From NCBI RefSeq assembly GCF_016756395.1, contig NZ_AP018365.1, positions 372,001 through 436,000 on the forward strand: a stretch of 64,000 nucleotides of DNA. Direction: 5' to 3'. Each line of letters opens with the position of its first letter. The first letter of the stretch is position 1. The notes beneath the pieces were generated by a model. The model did no database searches and was not told the origin of the DNA. It was given only the letters and a program-made list of their open reading frames with translations. The translations under genes were made by a program, and so were the position numbers. The DNA comes from Streptomyces sp. SN-593. GTDB taxonomy: Bacteria; Actinomycetota; Actinomycetes; Streptomycetales; Streptomycetaceae. Positions 6,456 to 15,190 of the stretch are shown here, one piece after another.

Positions 6456-8264
6456 GTGACGGACGCGGCCCTGCTGCCGCTGGCCGTCGCGATCCCGCTG
6501 CTCGGCGCGCCGCTGCTGGCCGTCGCGGGCCGGGTGCTGCCGCGCGCCGGGTGCGACGCCCTGGCCACCGGGGCGGCCGCGGCCGACGTGGTGTGCCTGG
6601 CGCTGCTGTGGTCGCACCTGCACGGCGTGGCCGTCGCGCGCGTCGGCGGGTGGCCGGCCCGGATCGGGGTCGTGCTCGCCGCGGACCGGACCGGCGCGGG
6701 CCTGGCCCTGCTCGCCGCGTGCCTGGTGCTCGCGGTGCTCGGCTACTCCTGGCGGTACTTCGACGAGCCGAGCGGCGAACGCGCGGGCCTGTTCCCCGCG
6801 ATGGTGCTGACGTTCCAGGCCGGCATGGTCGGCTTCGCGCTGACCGGCGACCTGTTCAACGCGTTCGTGTGGTTCGAGCTGATGGGCGCCGCGGGCTACG
6901 CGCTGACCGGCTACCGCATCGAGGACCCGCGCCCGTTGCAGGGCGCCCTGACCTTCGGGATCGTCAACTCCCTCGCGGCGTACTGCTCGCTGCTGGGCAT
7001 CGGCCTGCTGTACGCCCGGACCGGCCAGCTCGACCTCGCCGCCATGGGGCGGTCGCTGGCGGGCCACCCCACCGACCTGCTGACGGTGACCGGGTTCGTG
7101 CTGGTGGTCACCGCCATGCTGGTCAAGGCGGCGGTGGTGCCCTTCCACTTCTGGCTGCCCGACGCGCACGCCGTCGCCCCCACCCCGGTGTGCATGCTGC
7201 TGTCCGGCGCGATGGTCGAGCTGGGCGTCTACGGCGTCGGCCGGGTGTACTGGACCGTCTTCGCCGGCGCCGGCGGCGTCCCGCACGACGCGTTCCGCCA
7301 CACCTTCACCGCGCTCGGCGTGCTCACCGCGCTCGTCGGCTCCGTGATGTGCTGGCAGCAGCGGCACATCAAGCGCATGCTCGCGTACTCCACGGTCGGC
7401 CACGTCGGGCTGTTCGTGGTGGGGATCGCCCTGCTCACGCCGGACGGCGCGGCCGGCACGGCGGTCTACGTCGCCGCGCACGCCTGCGCGAAGGCCGCGC
7501 TGTTCGGCCTCACCGGGGTGCTGCTCGACCGCTACGGCTCCGTCGACGAGCACGGGCTGCACGGACGCGGCCGCGAACTGCGGCTGGTGGGCGTGCTGTT
7601 CGTGCTCGGCGCGCTCGCCCTGGCCGGGCTGCCGCCGTTCGGCACCGGGCTGGGCAAGGCGCTCGGCGAGACGGCCGCGGGCCACGCGCAGCCCTGGCTG
7701 CCGGCGGTGTACGTGCTCACCTCCGCGCTCACCGGCGGGGCGGTGCTGCGGGTCGCGCTGCGGGTCTTCTGGGGAGCCGGTGCGGCCCCGGCGCAGCGCC
7801 CCGGCGAGGCCGAGATCAGCGGTGAGGGCGAGGAGCCCGAGATCCGGATGCCGGGACGGGCCCTGCCGCCGATGATGCTCGCCGTGCCGGCGGTGCTGCT
7901 CGGGCTCTGCGCGGTCGTGGGCTGCCTGCCCGCGGTGGGGCGCGCGATCGCCGCGGGGGCGGGCGTGTACACCGACCCGGCGGCCTACCGGGCGGCCGTC
8001 CTCGGCACGGCCGCGTCCCCGGCGCCGCACGTCGCGTCGGCGTGGACCGCGGACGGCCTGCTGCTGGGCGCGGTGTCCGCCGCGGCGGCGGCCGCGGCGG
8101 CCTGCCTGGCGGTCCTGCGGCCGTTCCGGCTGCCCTGCCACCGGGCGGTGCGCCGCGCGCTGACCGGGCTGCGCAGGCTGCACTCCGGCCACCTGGGCGA
8201 CTACGTCGCCTGGCTCACCTTCGGCGTGGCGGTGCTGTGCGCGGTGATGGCCGCGCAGACCTGA
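6456..8264 (+). CDS. mnhD: Antiporter large subunit D (MnhD/MrpD, NuoM/N-like)
   Basis: 602-aa proton-conducting membrane transporter with about 14 hydrophobic segments. The conserved helix Glu is in FNAFVWFELMGAAGYALTGY. The conserved Lys and broken helix lie in MLVKAAVVPFHFWLPDAHAVAPTPVCMLLSG. HIKRMLAYSTVGHVG is the later signature. It is about 100 residues longer than usual, with an extra C-terminal charged region and a final helix. It starts at a GTG 5 bases after subunit C. It is the only large antiporter-like subunit in the operon; no ND5-like MrpA is encoded. Confidence 0.9.
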   Translation: MTDAALLPLAVAIPLLGAPLLAVAGRVLPRAGCDALATGAAAADVVCLALLWSHLHGVAVARVGGWPARIGVVLAADRTGAGLALLAACLVLAVLGYSWRYFDEPSGERAGLFPAMVLTFQAGMVGFALTGDLFNAFVWFELMGAAGYALTGYRIEDPRPLQGALTFGIVNSLAAYCSLLGIGLLYARTGQLDLAAMGRSLAGHPTDLLTVTGFVLVVTAMLVKAAVVPFHFWLPDAHAVAPTPVCMLLSGAMVELGVYGVGRVYWTVFAGAGGVPHDAFRHTFTALGVLTALVGSVMCWQQRHIKRMLAYSTVGHVGLFVVGIALLTPDGAAGTAVYVAAHACAKAALFGLTGVLLDRYGSVDEHGLHGRGRELRLVGVLFVLGALALAGLPPFGTGLGKALGETAAGHAQPWLPAVYVLTSALTGGAVLRVALRVFWGAGAAPAQRPGEAEISGEGEEPEIRMPGRALPPMMLAVPAVLLGLCAVVGCLPAVGRAIAAGAGVYTDPAAYRAAVLGTAASPAPHVASAWTADGLLLGAVSAAAAAAAACLAVLRPFRLPCHRAVRRALTGLRRLHSGHLGDYVAWLTFGVAVLCAVMAAQT

Positions 8265-8306
8265 GGCGGCACGCCGGGCGGAGGACCGGGCGGGACCGGG
8301 CCGCGC

Positions 8307-9320
8307 TCACAGCGGGCGGCGCAGCGCCGACCGGTCCGCGCGCCAGGCCGCCAGCAGGTGCGCGGCGAGGCGGTCCGCCAGGAAGACGGTGGTGTCGGCG
8401 CCGAACGCGACGTCGGCCGCCAGCCCCGGCTCGTCGGCGAGCAGACCGCCGACCACCTCGTGGCGTACGACCTGTTCGTGGACCGCGTCGGCCTCAACGT
8501 GCTCGGTGTAGAAGCGCACCGCGGCGGGGCCGGCGTCGGTGCGGCGCATGGCGGCGGCGAGCCGGCGGGAGGCGGGCGAGGAGGTGACCTCGACGCAGCC
8601 GAAGTGGCCGACGAGCGCGCCCCGCAGGTCCCGGCGCAGGCCGAACAGGGTCATCAGGTTGACGTCGGCGAGCATCGGCGCGGGCGCGTGCTCGACGTAA
8701 CGGCCGTAGACGGTGTCGAGGCCGAGGTCGGCCATCAGGTCGGCGAAGAGCCGGGCGTGCACGTTCTCCGCGCGTCCGGCGCCGAACTCGTCGTACTCGA
8801 TGGCGACCATGCCGGCCTTCGCCCGACCGCGCAGCCGGGGGATGACCCAGGCGTGCGGGTCCGCCTCCTTGAGGTGGTAGAGCGAGCGCAGCGCCGCGTA
8901 CTCGCGCACCTGGCGCGCGTCGCCGTCGTGTTCGAGGTGGTACGGCACGCTGGAGCCGTGGTCGGCGCTCTCCACGAGCAGGTCGGCGAACGCCTCGTCG
9001 GGGGTGCGGCCGGGCACGTCGGTGTGCAGGGCGCGCAGGAAGCGCTGCTCCATCGCCGCCCGCAGCGGGGCGAGCAGCGGGGACCACTCCATGTCGTCGG
9101 CGACGGCGGCGAAGCCCCGGTAGTGCAGCTCGTACAGGACGTACAGCGCCAGTTGCAGGTCCTCGCCGTAGGGGTCGTCGGTCGTGTGGGCCAGCAGCAG
9201 GTCCCGCGGGCCGGGGGGCCGGTCGGCGGTCAGTGCCTCCAGCACCGCCTGGGACAACCGGCCGCGGGGAGCGGGCAGTTCGGGGGCGGTGAGGGTGCCG
9301 GCGGGTTCACGTGTCCGCAC
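8307..9320 (-). CDS. Iron-containing redox enzyme family protein (haem-oxygenase-like diiron fold)
   Basis: 337-aa, all-helical. The fold is that of haem-oxygenase-like diiron oxidases. Candidate metal ligands are in the stretches EDLQLALYVLYELHYRGF (E and H), VAIEYDEFGAGRAENVHARLF (E, E, H) and YTEHVEADAVHEQVVRHEV (E, H, H). It starts at the GTG at 9320, overlapping by 14 bases the end of the CDGSH gene upstream; such pairs are common in actinobacteria. It is probably cytoplasmic and the substrate is unknown. It converges on the antiporter operon. Confidence 0.85.
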   Translation of the reverse strand: MRTREPAGTLTAPELPAPRGRLSQAVLEALTADRPPGPRDLLLAHTTDDPYGEDLQLALYVLYELHYRGFAAVADDMEWSPLLAPLRAAMEQRFLRALHTDVPGRTPDEAFADLLVESADHGSSVPYHLEHDGDARQVREYAALRSLYHLKEADPHAWVIPRLRGRAKAGMVAIEYDEFGAGRAENVHARLFADLMADLGLDTVYGRYVEHAPAPMLADVNLMTLFGLRRDLRGALVGHFGCVEVTSSPASRRLAAAMRRTDAGPAAVRFYTEHVEADAVHEQVVRHEVVGGLLADEPGLAADVAFGADTTVFLADRLAAHLLAAWRADRSALRRPL

Positions 9321-9960
9321 GGGGCGGGCCTCCTTCGGGCGGGTCGGCGGGGCGGTGGGGCCCCGCTGCGGGTTCGGTGTGCTCCTCCGGGACCGGGGCG
9401 CCCGCGGAGGGCGCGGGGCGGGCGCGGTCCGGCGCGGGCGGGCGCCGGCGGCGCCGGTGGCTGGTGTCGCACCACGGCGCGGTGCGGGTACGGCGGCAGG
9501 TGCAGATCGCGACCATGAAGCGGTCGCTGGACGCCACCGTGCCGTCCTCGCGGACCACCTCGACCGGGCCCTCCACGAGGATCGGCCCGTCCCGCTCGAC
9601 GGTCACCCGCCGGGGCCGGGGGCGCTCGGACCCGTCGGACGGGGCGCCGGCCGGTGCCTCGTTGCCGCGGGGCTGCTCGCCGCCGGCGCGGTCGGTACCG
9701 GCCCGGTCGGTCGGGGGGCGATCGGCGCGGGGGCGGTCGGTACCGGCCCGGGGGCCGTCGCCGGCCCCCGCCTCCGGAGGCGGGCCCGCGGGGTCAACGG
9801 ACGCGCCGGGCGCGAAGAAGCGGGAATCGGGCGCATCCGCCCCGCCACGTCCGGGCGCGTCGGGCCCGTCCGGCCCACCCGGCGCGGACGCGCGCGCCGC
9901 CCGTCCGCCCGGGTCGGGCCCACCCGGTACGGGGCCTCGGGCGTCAGGTTCGCTCGGCAC
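9307..9960 (-). CDS. CDGSH-type iron-sulfur protein with long disordered N-terminus
   Basis: The recognisable domain is residues 119-175: VTVERDGPILVEGPVEVV and then AICTCRRTRTAPWCDTSH, which supplies the C-x-C-x8-C-x3-H type ligands of a 2Fe-2S CDGSH cluster. Residues 1-118 are Pro/Ala/Gly/Asp/Arg-rich with repeats such as TDRAGTDRAG. An internal GTG at 9606 (residue 119) sits exactly at the domain edge and may be the real start. The gene overlaps the downstream diiron-oxidase gene by 14 bases and the upstream methyltransferase gene by 17, so the three form one unit. Confidence 0.75.
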   Translation of the reverse strand: MPSEPDARGPVPGGPDPGGRAARASAPGGPDGPDAPGRGGADAPDSRFFAPGASVDPAGPPPEAGAGDGPRAGTDRPRADRPPTDRAGTDRAGGEQPRGNEAPAGAPSDGSERPRPRRVTVERDGPILVEGPVEVVREDGTVASSDRFMVAICTCRRTRTAPWCDTSHRRRRRPPAPDRARPAPSAGAPVPEEHTEPAAGPHRPADPPEGGPPRADT

Positions 9961-10630
9961 GGATGACCACCAACTCCTCGTACTCGTCGGCCGGTCCGAC
10001 CAGGCCCCGGGCGCGCAGCCACGGCAGGCGGCGGTGCAGCACCGGCCCGAACGGCACGTGGTCGCGGGCCACGACCTCGGCGGCGAGCCCGCCGGCCCGC
10101 AGCCGGCGCAGGCTCGCCTCGACGCCGCACAGCCCGGAGTGGACCATCAACAACACGCCCGTCGGCCGCAGCAGGGCGGGGGCGTCGGCGCACAGCCGGT
10201 CCACCACGTGCCGGCCGTCGTGTCCGGCGTCCCACGCCCGTGCGGCGCCGCCGGACGGCGGCGCGTGGGGCGCGGGCACGTACGGCGGGTTGGTGACGAC
10301 GACGTCGAAGGTGCGGCCGCCGCGCTCCCCCGCCAGGTCGCCGCGGCGCACCCGGACGCGCTGCCGCTGGCGGGCGGCGTTGGCCCGCGCGGTGAGCACC
10401 GCCCGCCAGGAGACGTCGGTGGCCGCGACCCGGGCGCCCATGCGGGCGGCGAGCACCGCCAGCGCCCCGCTGCCGGTCCCGATGTCGAGCACGTCCGCGC
10501 CGTCCAGCGGTCTTTCGGCCCGCAGCGCGCGCCCCAGCAGACGGGTGTCGGCCTGCGGGGCGTAGACACCCGGCAGGGTCCACAGCGCGCGGGGGCGGCG
10601 GTGGGGAAGGGAGACGGTCTCGGTAGCCAC
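9944..10630 (-). CDS. Class I SAM-dependent methyltransferase (HemK2/MTQ2-like)
   Basis: 228 aa. SAM-binding motif I is VLDIGTGSGALAVLAA (about residues 46-62). The catalytic NPPY tetrapeptide lies in VVVTNPPYVPAP, which marks N-methyltransferases acting on a planar amide or amine, as in the release-factor glutamine methyltransferases. The size fits the HemK2/MTQ2 group, which lacks the HemK N-terminal domain. GTG start at 10630 with GGGAGG directly upstream. It is the first gene of the unit ending in the diiron oxidase. The target (protein or small molecule) is not evident. Confidence 0.82.
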   Translation of the reverse strand: MATETVSLPHRRPRALWTLPGVYAPQADTRLLGRALRAERPLDGADVLDIGTGSGALAVLAARMGARVAATDVSWRAVLTARANAARQRQRVRVRRGDLAGERGGRTFDVVVTNPPYVPAPHAPPSGGAARAWDAGHDGRHVVDRLCADAPALLRPTGVLLMVHSGLCGVEASLRRLRAGGLAAEVVARDHVPFGPVLHRRLPWLRARGLVGPADEYEELVVIRAERT

Positions 10631-10687
10631 AGGGGACCTCCCGATGGGGGGTGGGGGCGCGGCCGGCGGGTGCGCACGCGCCTGCGG

Positions 10688-11650
10688 TCAGGGGGCGTCG
10701 GACAGTTCGGGCAGCACCTCGGTGCGGTAGAAGTCGAAGAACTGCCGCTGGTCGGGGCCGATCTGGTTGACGTAGACCTCGTCGAACCCGGCGTCGGCGT
10801 AGGCGCGGACGGTCCGCGCGTGGGCGTCGGCGTCGTCGCCGCAGGTGACCGCGTCGGCGACCATCTCCTCGGTGACGAGGGTGCTCGCCTGCTGGAAGTG
10901 TTCGGGGGTCGGCAGGATCTGGGGCAGCTCGCCGGGCAGTTGCTCGTTCGGCCACAGCCGGTGGACGGTCCGCACGGCGCGCTCGCGGTCGGTGTCCCAG
11001 CAGACCTTCACTCCCCCGACCACCGGCTTGGTACCGCCGCCGGCCCGGCGGAACTGCTCAACCAGGTCGGTGTCGGGCGCCATCGTCACGAAGCCGTCCC
11101 CGATCCGGCCGGCCAGCGCGGCGGCCTGCGGGCCGAACCCGGAGACGTACAGCGGGGCCGGCTGCTCGGGCACGGTGTACAGCCGGGCGTTCTGCACCGT
11201 GTAGTGGGCGCCGTGGTGGGTGACCCGGTCCCCGGTGAAGAGCTTCCTGATGACCTGGACGGCCTCTTCGAGCATCTCCAGGCGCTCGGGGGCCTCCGGC
11301 CAGGTGTCGCCGAGGACGTGCTCGTTGAGCGCCTCGCCGCTGCCGACGCCGAAGCGGAAGCGTCCGCCGGTCAGCACCCCGGCGGTGGCGGCCGCCTGCG
11401 CGTTGATCGCCGGGTGCAGCCGCACCGTCGGGCACGTCACCAGGGTGGTGATCGGCAGGGACGTGACCTGCGACAGCGCGCCGATCACGGACCAGACGAA
11501 CGAGCCCTCGCCCTGCTCGTCGTTCCAGGGGTGGAAGTGGTCGGAGATCGCGAGTGCCCCGAACCCGGCCTGCTCGGCCATGCGGGCCTGTTCCAGCAGC
11601 TCGCCGGGGGCGAACTCCTCCGACGACAGGAAGTAGCCGTAGGTCGTCAT
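10688..11650 (-). CDS. F420-dependent LLM-class oxidoreductase (G6PDH-related family)
   Basis: 320-aa luciferase-like TIM barrel. The N-terminus MTTYGYFLSSEEFAPGELL and the segments ALAISDHFHPW, GGRFRFGVGSGEALNEHVLG and YVNQIGPDQRQFFDFY are typical of the family related to F420-dependent glucose-6-phosphate dehydrogenase (TIGR03557 as I recall it). It would transfer hydride between a substrate alcohol and deazaflavin F420 in the cytoplasm. The substrate is unknown. The ATG at 11650 overlaps the stop of the upstream HAD gene, so the two are translated together. Confidence 0.88.
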   Translation of the reverse strand: MTTYGYFLSSEEFAPGELLEQARMAEQAGFGALAISDHFHPWNDEQGEGSFVWSVIGALSQVTSLPITTLVTCPTVRLHPAINAQAAATAGVLTGGRFRFGVGSGEALNEHVLGDTWPEAPERLEMLEEAVQVIRKLFTGDRVTHHGAHYTVQNARLYTVPEQPAPLYVSGFGPQAAALAGRIGDGFVTMAPDTDLVEQFRRAGGGTKPVVGGVKVCWDTDRERAVRTVHRLWPNEQLPGELPQILPTPEHFQQASTLVTEEMVADAVTCGDDADAHARTVRAYADAGFDEVYVNQIGPDQRQFFDFYRTEVLPELSDAP

Positions 11651-12405
11651 CGGTGCTCCTCCTTCGTGTCCGCCGAGCGCCGGCCGGCGGGGGCGGGAAC
11701 GGGGGCGGGGACGGCGGCCAGGGGGCTGTCGTCGAGCGCGGACAGCAGGTCCGCCGGGCCGTCGTAGACGCGCTCCGCGCCCGCGTCGACCAGTTCGGCG
11801 CGGGAGAAGGCGCCGCCGCTGAGCACGCCGAGGCAGCGCACGCCGGCCTTGCCCGCGGACTGCGCGTCCCAGACCGCGTCCCCGACGAAGACCGCGCGGT
11901 CCGCGGCCACACCGGCCTTGTCCAGCGCCTGCCGGACCAGGTCGGGCGCCGGTTTGCTGGCGTCCACGTCGTCGGCCGTGGTGGTGGCGAAGAGCACGTC
12001 GGCCACACCGAGCGCGTCGGTCATCACCTCCGCCTCGCCGCTCTTGGCCGACGAGGCGAGCACCACCCGCCAGCCGCGGTCGACGCAGGCGCGGACCAGG
12101 TCCGCGGCGCCGTCCAGCGGCGCGAGCCGTGACCAGTACTGCGCGTACAGCGCGTCGTGGGCGGCGCTGAGCCCCTCGTCGCCGCCGTGGTCGCGGTCCT
12201 CGCCCAGCAGCGCGTCCAGCAGGTGGTCGCTCCCCATGCCGACGCACCGGTGGACGCGGGTCATCGCCACCGCGTGGCCGCCCTGCCGCAGCGCCTCCCA
12301 CCAGCAGACGGTGTGCAGGTGCACGGTGTCCATCAGGGTGCCGTCCACGTCGAAGAGCACGGCGGCGGCCTCCCCGGGCCGATCGGTGCTCTCGGTGCCG
12401 CTCAT
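11647..12405 (-). CDS. HAD-family hydrolase (phosphoglycolate-phosphatase-like)
   Basis: 252 aa. Motif I is VLFDVDGTLMDT (nucleophile Asp near residue 19), motif II is VVLASSAKSGE, motif III Lys is in DASKPAPDL, and motif IV is VFVGDAVWDAQSAGKAG. A helical cap lies between motifs I and II, so this is a subclass I HAD phosphatase; small phosphate esters are likely substrates. It ends with a Pro/Ala-rich tail. ATG start at 12405; its end overlaps the F420-type gene by 4 bases. Confidence 0.9.
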   Translation of the reverse strand: MSGTESTDRPGEAAAVLFDVDGTLMDTVHLHTVCWWEALRQGGHAVAMTRVHRCVGMGSDHLLDALLGEDRDHGGDEGLSAAHDALYAQYWSRLAPLDGAADLVRACVDRGWRVVLASSAKSGEAEVMTDALGVADVLFATTTADDVDASKPAPDLVRQALDKAGVAADRAVFVGDAVWDAQSAGKAGVRCLGVLSGGAFSRAELVDAGAERVYDGPADLLSALDDSPLAAVPAPVPAPAGRRSADTKEEHR

Positions 12406-12525
12406 GGTGTGGCCTCCGGTTCCTCGTCGCTTGCCGGTGACGGAGCGGGCGCTCACGTCCGGCGCGCCTCCGGCGCGGGTGATGGGGGTGCGGGTCCGGG
12501 CCGGCGGAGCGGCGGGACCGCGGAT

Positions 12526-12594
12526 CGCGGGCCTCGGACCGCGGGCAATGGGCCACGGGCCGGACCGCGGGCCTCGGACCGCGGCCTCAGGCCG
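12526..12594. repeat. Short direct repeat in an intergenic gap
   Basis: CGCGGGCCTCGGACCGCGG occurs twice, about 40 bases apart, in the gap between the HAD gene and the FMN-reductase gene. Each copy is partly self-complementary (CCGCGG-type ends), so it may also act as a weak terminator for the upstream gene. Nothing else is seen in this 180-base gap. Confidence 0.5.
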
Positions 12595-13201
12595 ACGGGT
12601 AGGGCCGGTCGCGCAGCGCGCGGGCCAGGTGCGCGGTGTTGGCCGCCAGGGTCCTCGTGGTGGAGGCGACCGCCTCGGGCACCTTCTCCAGGTCCTGGTA
12701 GTCCGTGCCCTGCATGGCCTCGCCGACCCAGTACGTCTCGGCACCGGCGGCGAGGGAGAAGCCGACGTCGTTCAAACCCTGGAAGAGGTCCGCGCCGACC
12801 TTGTGGGCGCCGTCCTCGTTGCCGACCACGCACACCGCGGCGGCCTTGCCGTAGGTGAGCTGCCGGCCCTCGTCGTCGGTCTCGGACAGCTCGCCGTCCA
12901 GCCGCTCCAGCACGCGCTGGGCGACGCTGCACGGGTGGCCGAGCCAGATCGGCGTGGAGAGCACCAGGATGTCGGCGGCGAGCATCTTCTCCCTGATCGA
13001 GGGCCACGCGTCGCCCTCTCCCATGTCGACCGCGACGCCGGACCGCACGTCGTGGTCCGCGATCCGGACCGCCTCTCCGGTGACGCCGTGTGCGTGCAGG
13101 GCCTCCAGCGTCTGCTCGGCCAGCACCTGGGAGCTGGACCGGGCCGGGGAGGGGTTGAGGGTGCAAACCAGCGCCAAAGCCTTCAAATCCGTGTTCGCCA
13201 T
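12587..13201 (-). CDS. NAD(P)H-dependent FMN reductase / flavodoxin-fold protein
   Basis: 204 aa with a flavodoxin fold. LALVCTLNPSPARSSSQVL is the phosphate-binding loop after strand one; ILVLSTPIWLGHPCSVAQRVLERLD is the usual second flavin-contact segment (STPIWxGxP). GKAAAVCVVGNEDGAHKV and FSLAAGAETYWVGEAMQG complete the family pattern. It is a cytoplasmic flavoprotein that reduces quinones, nitro compounds or metals, but the substrate cannot be told. ATG at 13201. The gene stands alone between gaps of about 180 bases. Confidence 0.88.
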   Translation of the reverse strand: MANTDLKALALVCTLNPSPARSSSQVLAEQTLEALHAHGVTGEAVRIADHDVRSGVAVDMGEGDAWPSIREKMLAADILVLSTPIWLGHPCSVAQRVLERLDGELSETDDEGRQLTYGKAAAVCVVGNEDGAHKVGADLFQGLNDVGFSLAAGAETYWVGEAMQGTDYQDLEKVPEAVASTTRTLAANTAHLARALRDRPYPSA

Positions 13202-13373
13202 GTCCGGTCGGCTACCCCGCTGACGGAAATGACACGTGGCGGGCGCGATCGATCGGCTCGGACGGCGCGATCAGGGCACGGACGGTGCGGACACGGTCAC
13301 CGGCGGCGACCCCCGCAGGACAGCCGCGGGCAGCGCTCCCCCGCTCCCCGGCTCCCCCGAAACGCCCGGCGCC

Positions 13374-13928
13374 TCACCACGCGAGGTCCGCCGCCCGCAC
13401 CAGCCGCGCGCCCATGTTGCGTTCCATCATCCGCAGCGCCGGCTCCGCCAGGTCGCGCTGGATGGGGGCCACCGCGTCGCGCACCACCGTGACGTCGAAG
13501 TGGCGGATGTGCGCGTCGAGGGCGGAGTAGAGCACGCACTGCTCGGTCACCTGTCCGCACAGCACCACGTGCCCGACGCCGGTCTGCTGGAGCAGGTACT
13601 CCAGAGGGGTCTGGTAGAAGATCGAGTGCCGGGCCTTCACCACGAACAGCGAGTCGGCGTCGGGCAGGACGGGCTCGACCAGCTCCGGGTGCGCGCCGCC
13701 GAGCGCGGTCTCCACCAGCTCGTCGTGGTGCGAGCGCCAGCGGCCGAAGTTGTCGTTGACGTAGACGACGTCCACGCCCGCCTCCCGTGCCGAGGCCAGC
13801 GCGCGGCGCACCCCCGGCAGGGCCTCCCGCACCGCGTTGACCAACAGCTCGGCGTCGGGGTGGTCGTAGGTGTTGATCATGTCGATGACCACGAGTGCGG
13901 ACTGCCGGTCGGTACCCATAGTCCGCAT
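13374..13928 (-). CDS. Isochorismatase-family cysteine hydrolase
   Basis: 184 aa. ALVVIDMINTYDHPD gives the family Asp near residue 14, VVKARHSIFYQTPLEYLL supplies the Lys, and HVVLCGQVTEQCVLYSALDA carries the nucleophile Cys in the TEQCV motif. The family hydrolyses amides such as nicotinamide or vinyl ethers such as isochorismate; the real substrate is unknown. The start at 13928 (MRTMGTD) has GGGGGGAG six bases upstream; the alternative ATG at 13919 lacks one. It lies 104 bases downstream of the YbdK-type gene in the same direction. Confidence 0.9.
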   Translation of the reverse strand: MRTMGTDRQSALVVIDMINTYDHPDAELLVNAVREALPGVRRALASAREAGVDVVYVNDNFGRWRSHHDELVETALGGAHPELVEPVLPDADSLFVVKARHSIFYQTPLEYLLQQTGVGHVVLCGQVTEQCVLYSALDAHIRHFDVTVVRDAVAPIQRDLAEPALRMMERNMGARLVRAADLAW

Positions 13929-14032
13929 GGTCGCTCCCCCCGCCCGGTGCCGCGACCGCGCCGGGGCCCCGGTACGTCTCCGGGACCTGGTCGCCGGGGC
14001 CGGACCGGTCTCCGCGGGGATGACCCGGTAGG

Positions 14033-15139
14033 TCAGGCGGGGCGGTCCTCGGAGATCAGGGCGAGCACGGCCGCCATGCCGCCCTCCCGCTCGGCGGCCC
14101 GCTGCCGGTCGGCGCCGGTGCCCTTGTCGAGGAAGCGCCGTACCCCGGCGGCGACCTGCTCGGCGTCGCCGGACTCCTTGAGCGCGGCCGAGGTGTGGTC
14201 GAGCAGGGCGCGCACCACGTCCGCCGCGTCGGCCTGGGTGCCGTGCCGGGGGTCCACCAGGGTTCCGGACAGCCCGTGCCGCGCGGCGTGCCACTCGGCG
14301 GCGTGCATGACGCTCGCCGGCGGGTCGAGCGCCCGTTCGGCGTGCTGCGCCTCCCGGATCGCGGTGCTGACCAGCGCCCGGGCCAGACCGGCGATGGTCA
14401 CCGCGTCCTCGACGTCCAACTGCACGTCGGGGGCCCGCACCTCGAGGGTCGGGTAGCGCTCGGAGAGGCGCGCGAGCCAGTAGAGCTGCTTGCGGTCGGG
14501 GATCACACCGGTGGCCGTCAGCGCCTCGACCCGCTCGTCGTAGTCGGCGGCGTCGGCGACGAACGGCGGGGAGCCGCTGACCGGCCACCGTCCGAACACG
14601 ACGGTGCGCCAACTGCTGAACCCGGTGTCCTGGCCCTGCCAGAACGGGGAGTTGCCGCCGAGGGCGAGCAGGACGGGCAGCCAGGGCCGGACCCGGCCCA
14701 GCGCGGACGCCCCCACCGAACGGCTCGGCACGGCCACGTGGATGTGCATGCCGCAGATGAGCTGTTCGTCGACCAGGCGGCGCGCCTCGGCGTGCATCTT
14801 CTGGTAGCGCCGCTCGCGGGTCACCGGCACGTCCCGCCACGCGGGCGTCGGCAGGCCGCCCACGGCGGCAAGGTGGCAGCCCGCGCGGTCGGCGGCGCCC
14901 GTGACCGCCTCCCGCAGCCGCGTCAGGTGGTCGCGGACCTCGTCCAGGCTGCCGCACACCGGCGTGGCGATCTCCATCTGGGCCTGGAGGAGTTCCCTGT
15001 CGACCTCCTCGTGTCCCAGTCCGGACTCGATCCTGGCGTCGTCGTGCACCCGCTGGGCGCACGGCGCCGGCAGACCCGTCTCCTGCTCCAGGAGCAGGTA
15101 CTCCTCCTCGACGCCCAGCGTCACCTCGTCCTCTCCCAT
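14033..15139 (-). CDS. Carboxylate-amine ligase, YbdK/GCS2 type
   Basis: 368-aa ATP-dependent ligase of the glutamate-cysteine ligase type 2 family. It has LGVEEEYLLLEQETG at the N-terminus (the GVEEE metal/ATP motif), HIHVAVPSR in the centre and NSPFWQGQDTGFSSWRTVVF with the usual NSPFW. YbdK-type enzymes have weak gamma-glutamyl-cysteine ligase activity; the natural substrate is often unknown. In this block it may belong to thiol or stress metabolism, which is inference only. ATG at 15139; 51 bases separate it from the enolase-family gene upstream. Confidence 0.88.
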   Translation of the reverse strand: MGEDEVTLGVEEEYLLLEQETGLPAPCAQRVHDDARIESGLGHEEVDRELLQAQMEIATPVCGSLDEVRDHLTRLREAVTGAADRAGCHLAAVGGLPTPAWRDVPVTRERRYQKMHAEARRLVDEQLICGMHIHVAVPSRSVGASALGRVRPWLPVLLALGGNSPFWQGQDTGFSSWRTVVFGRWPVSGSPPFVADAADYDERVEALTATGVIPDRKQLYWLARLSERYPTLEVRAPDVQLDVEDAVTIAGLARALVSTAIREAQHAERALDPPASVMHAAEWHAARHGLSGTLVDPRHGTQADAADVVRALLDHTSAALKESGDAEQVAAGVRRFLDKGTGADRQRAAEREGGMAAVLALISEDRPA

Positions 15140-15190
15140 GGCCCTCGTCTACCCGCCGTTCCCGCGGGCATGGGTCTGGGGACGGCCCCG

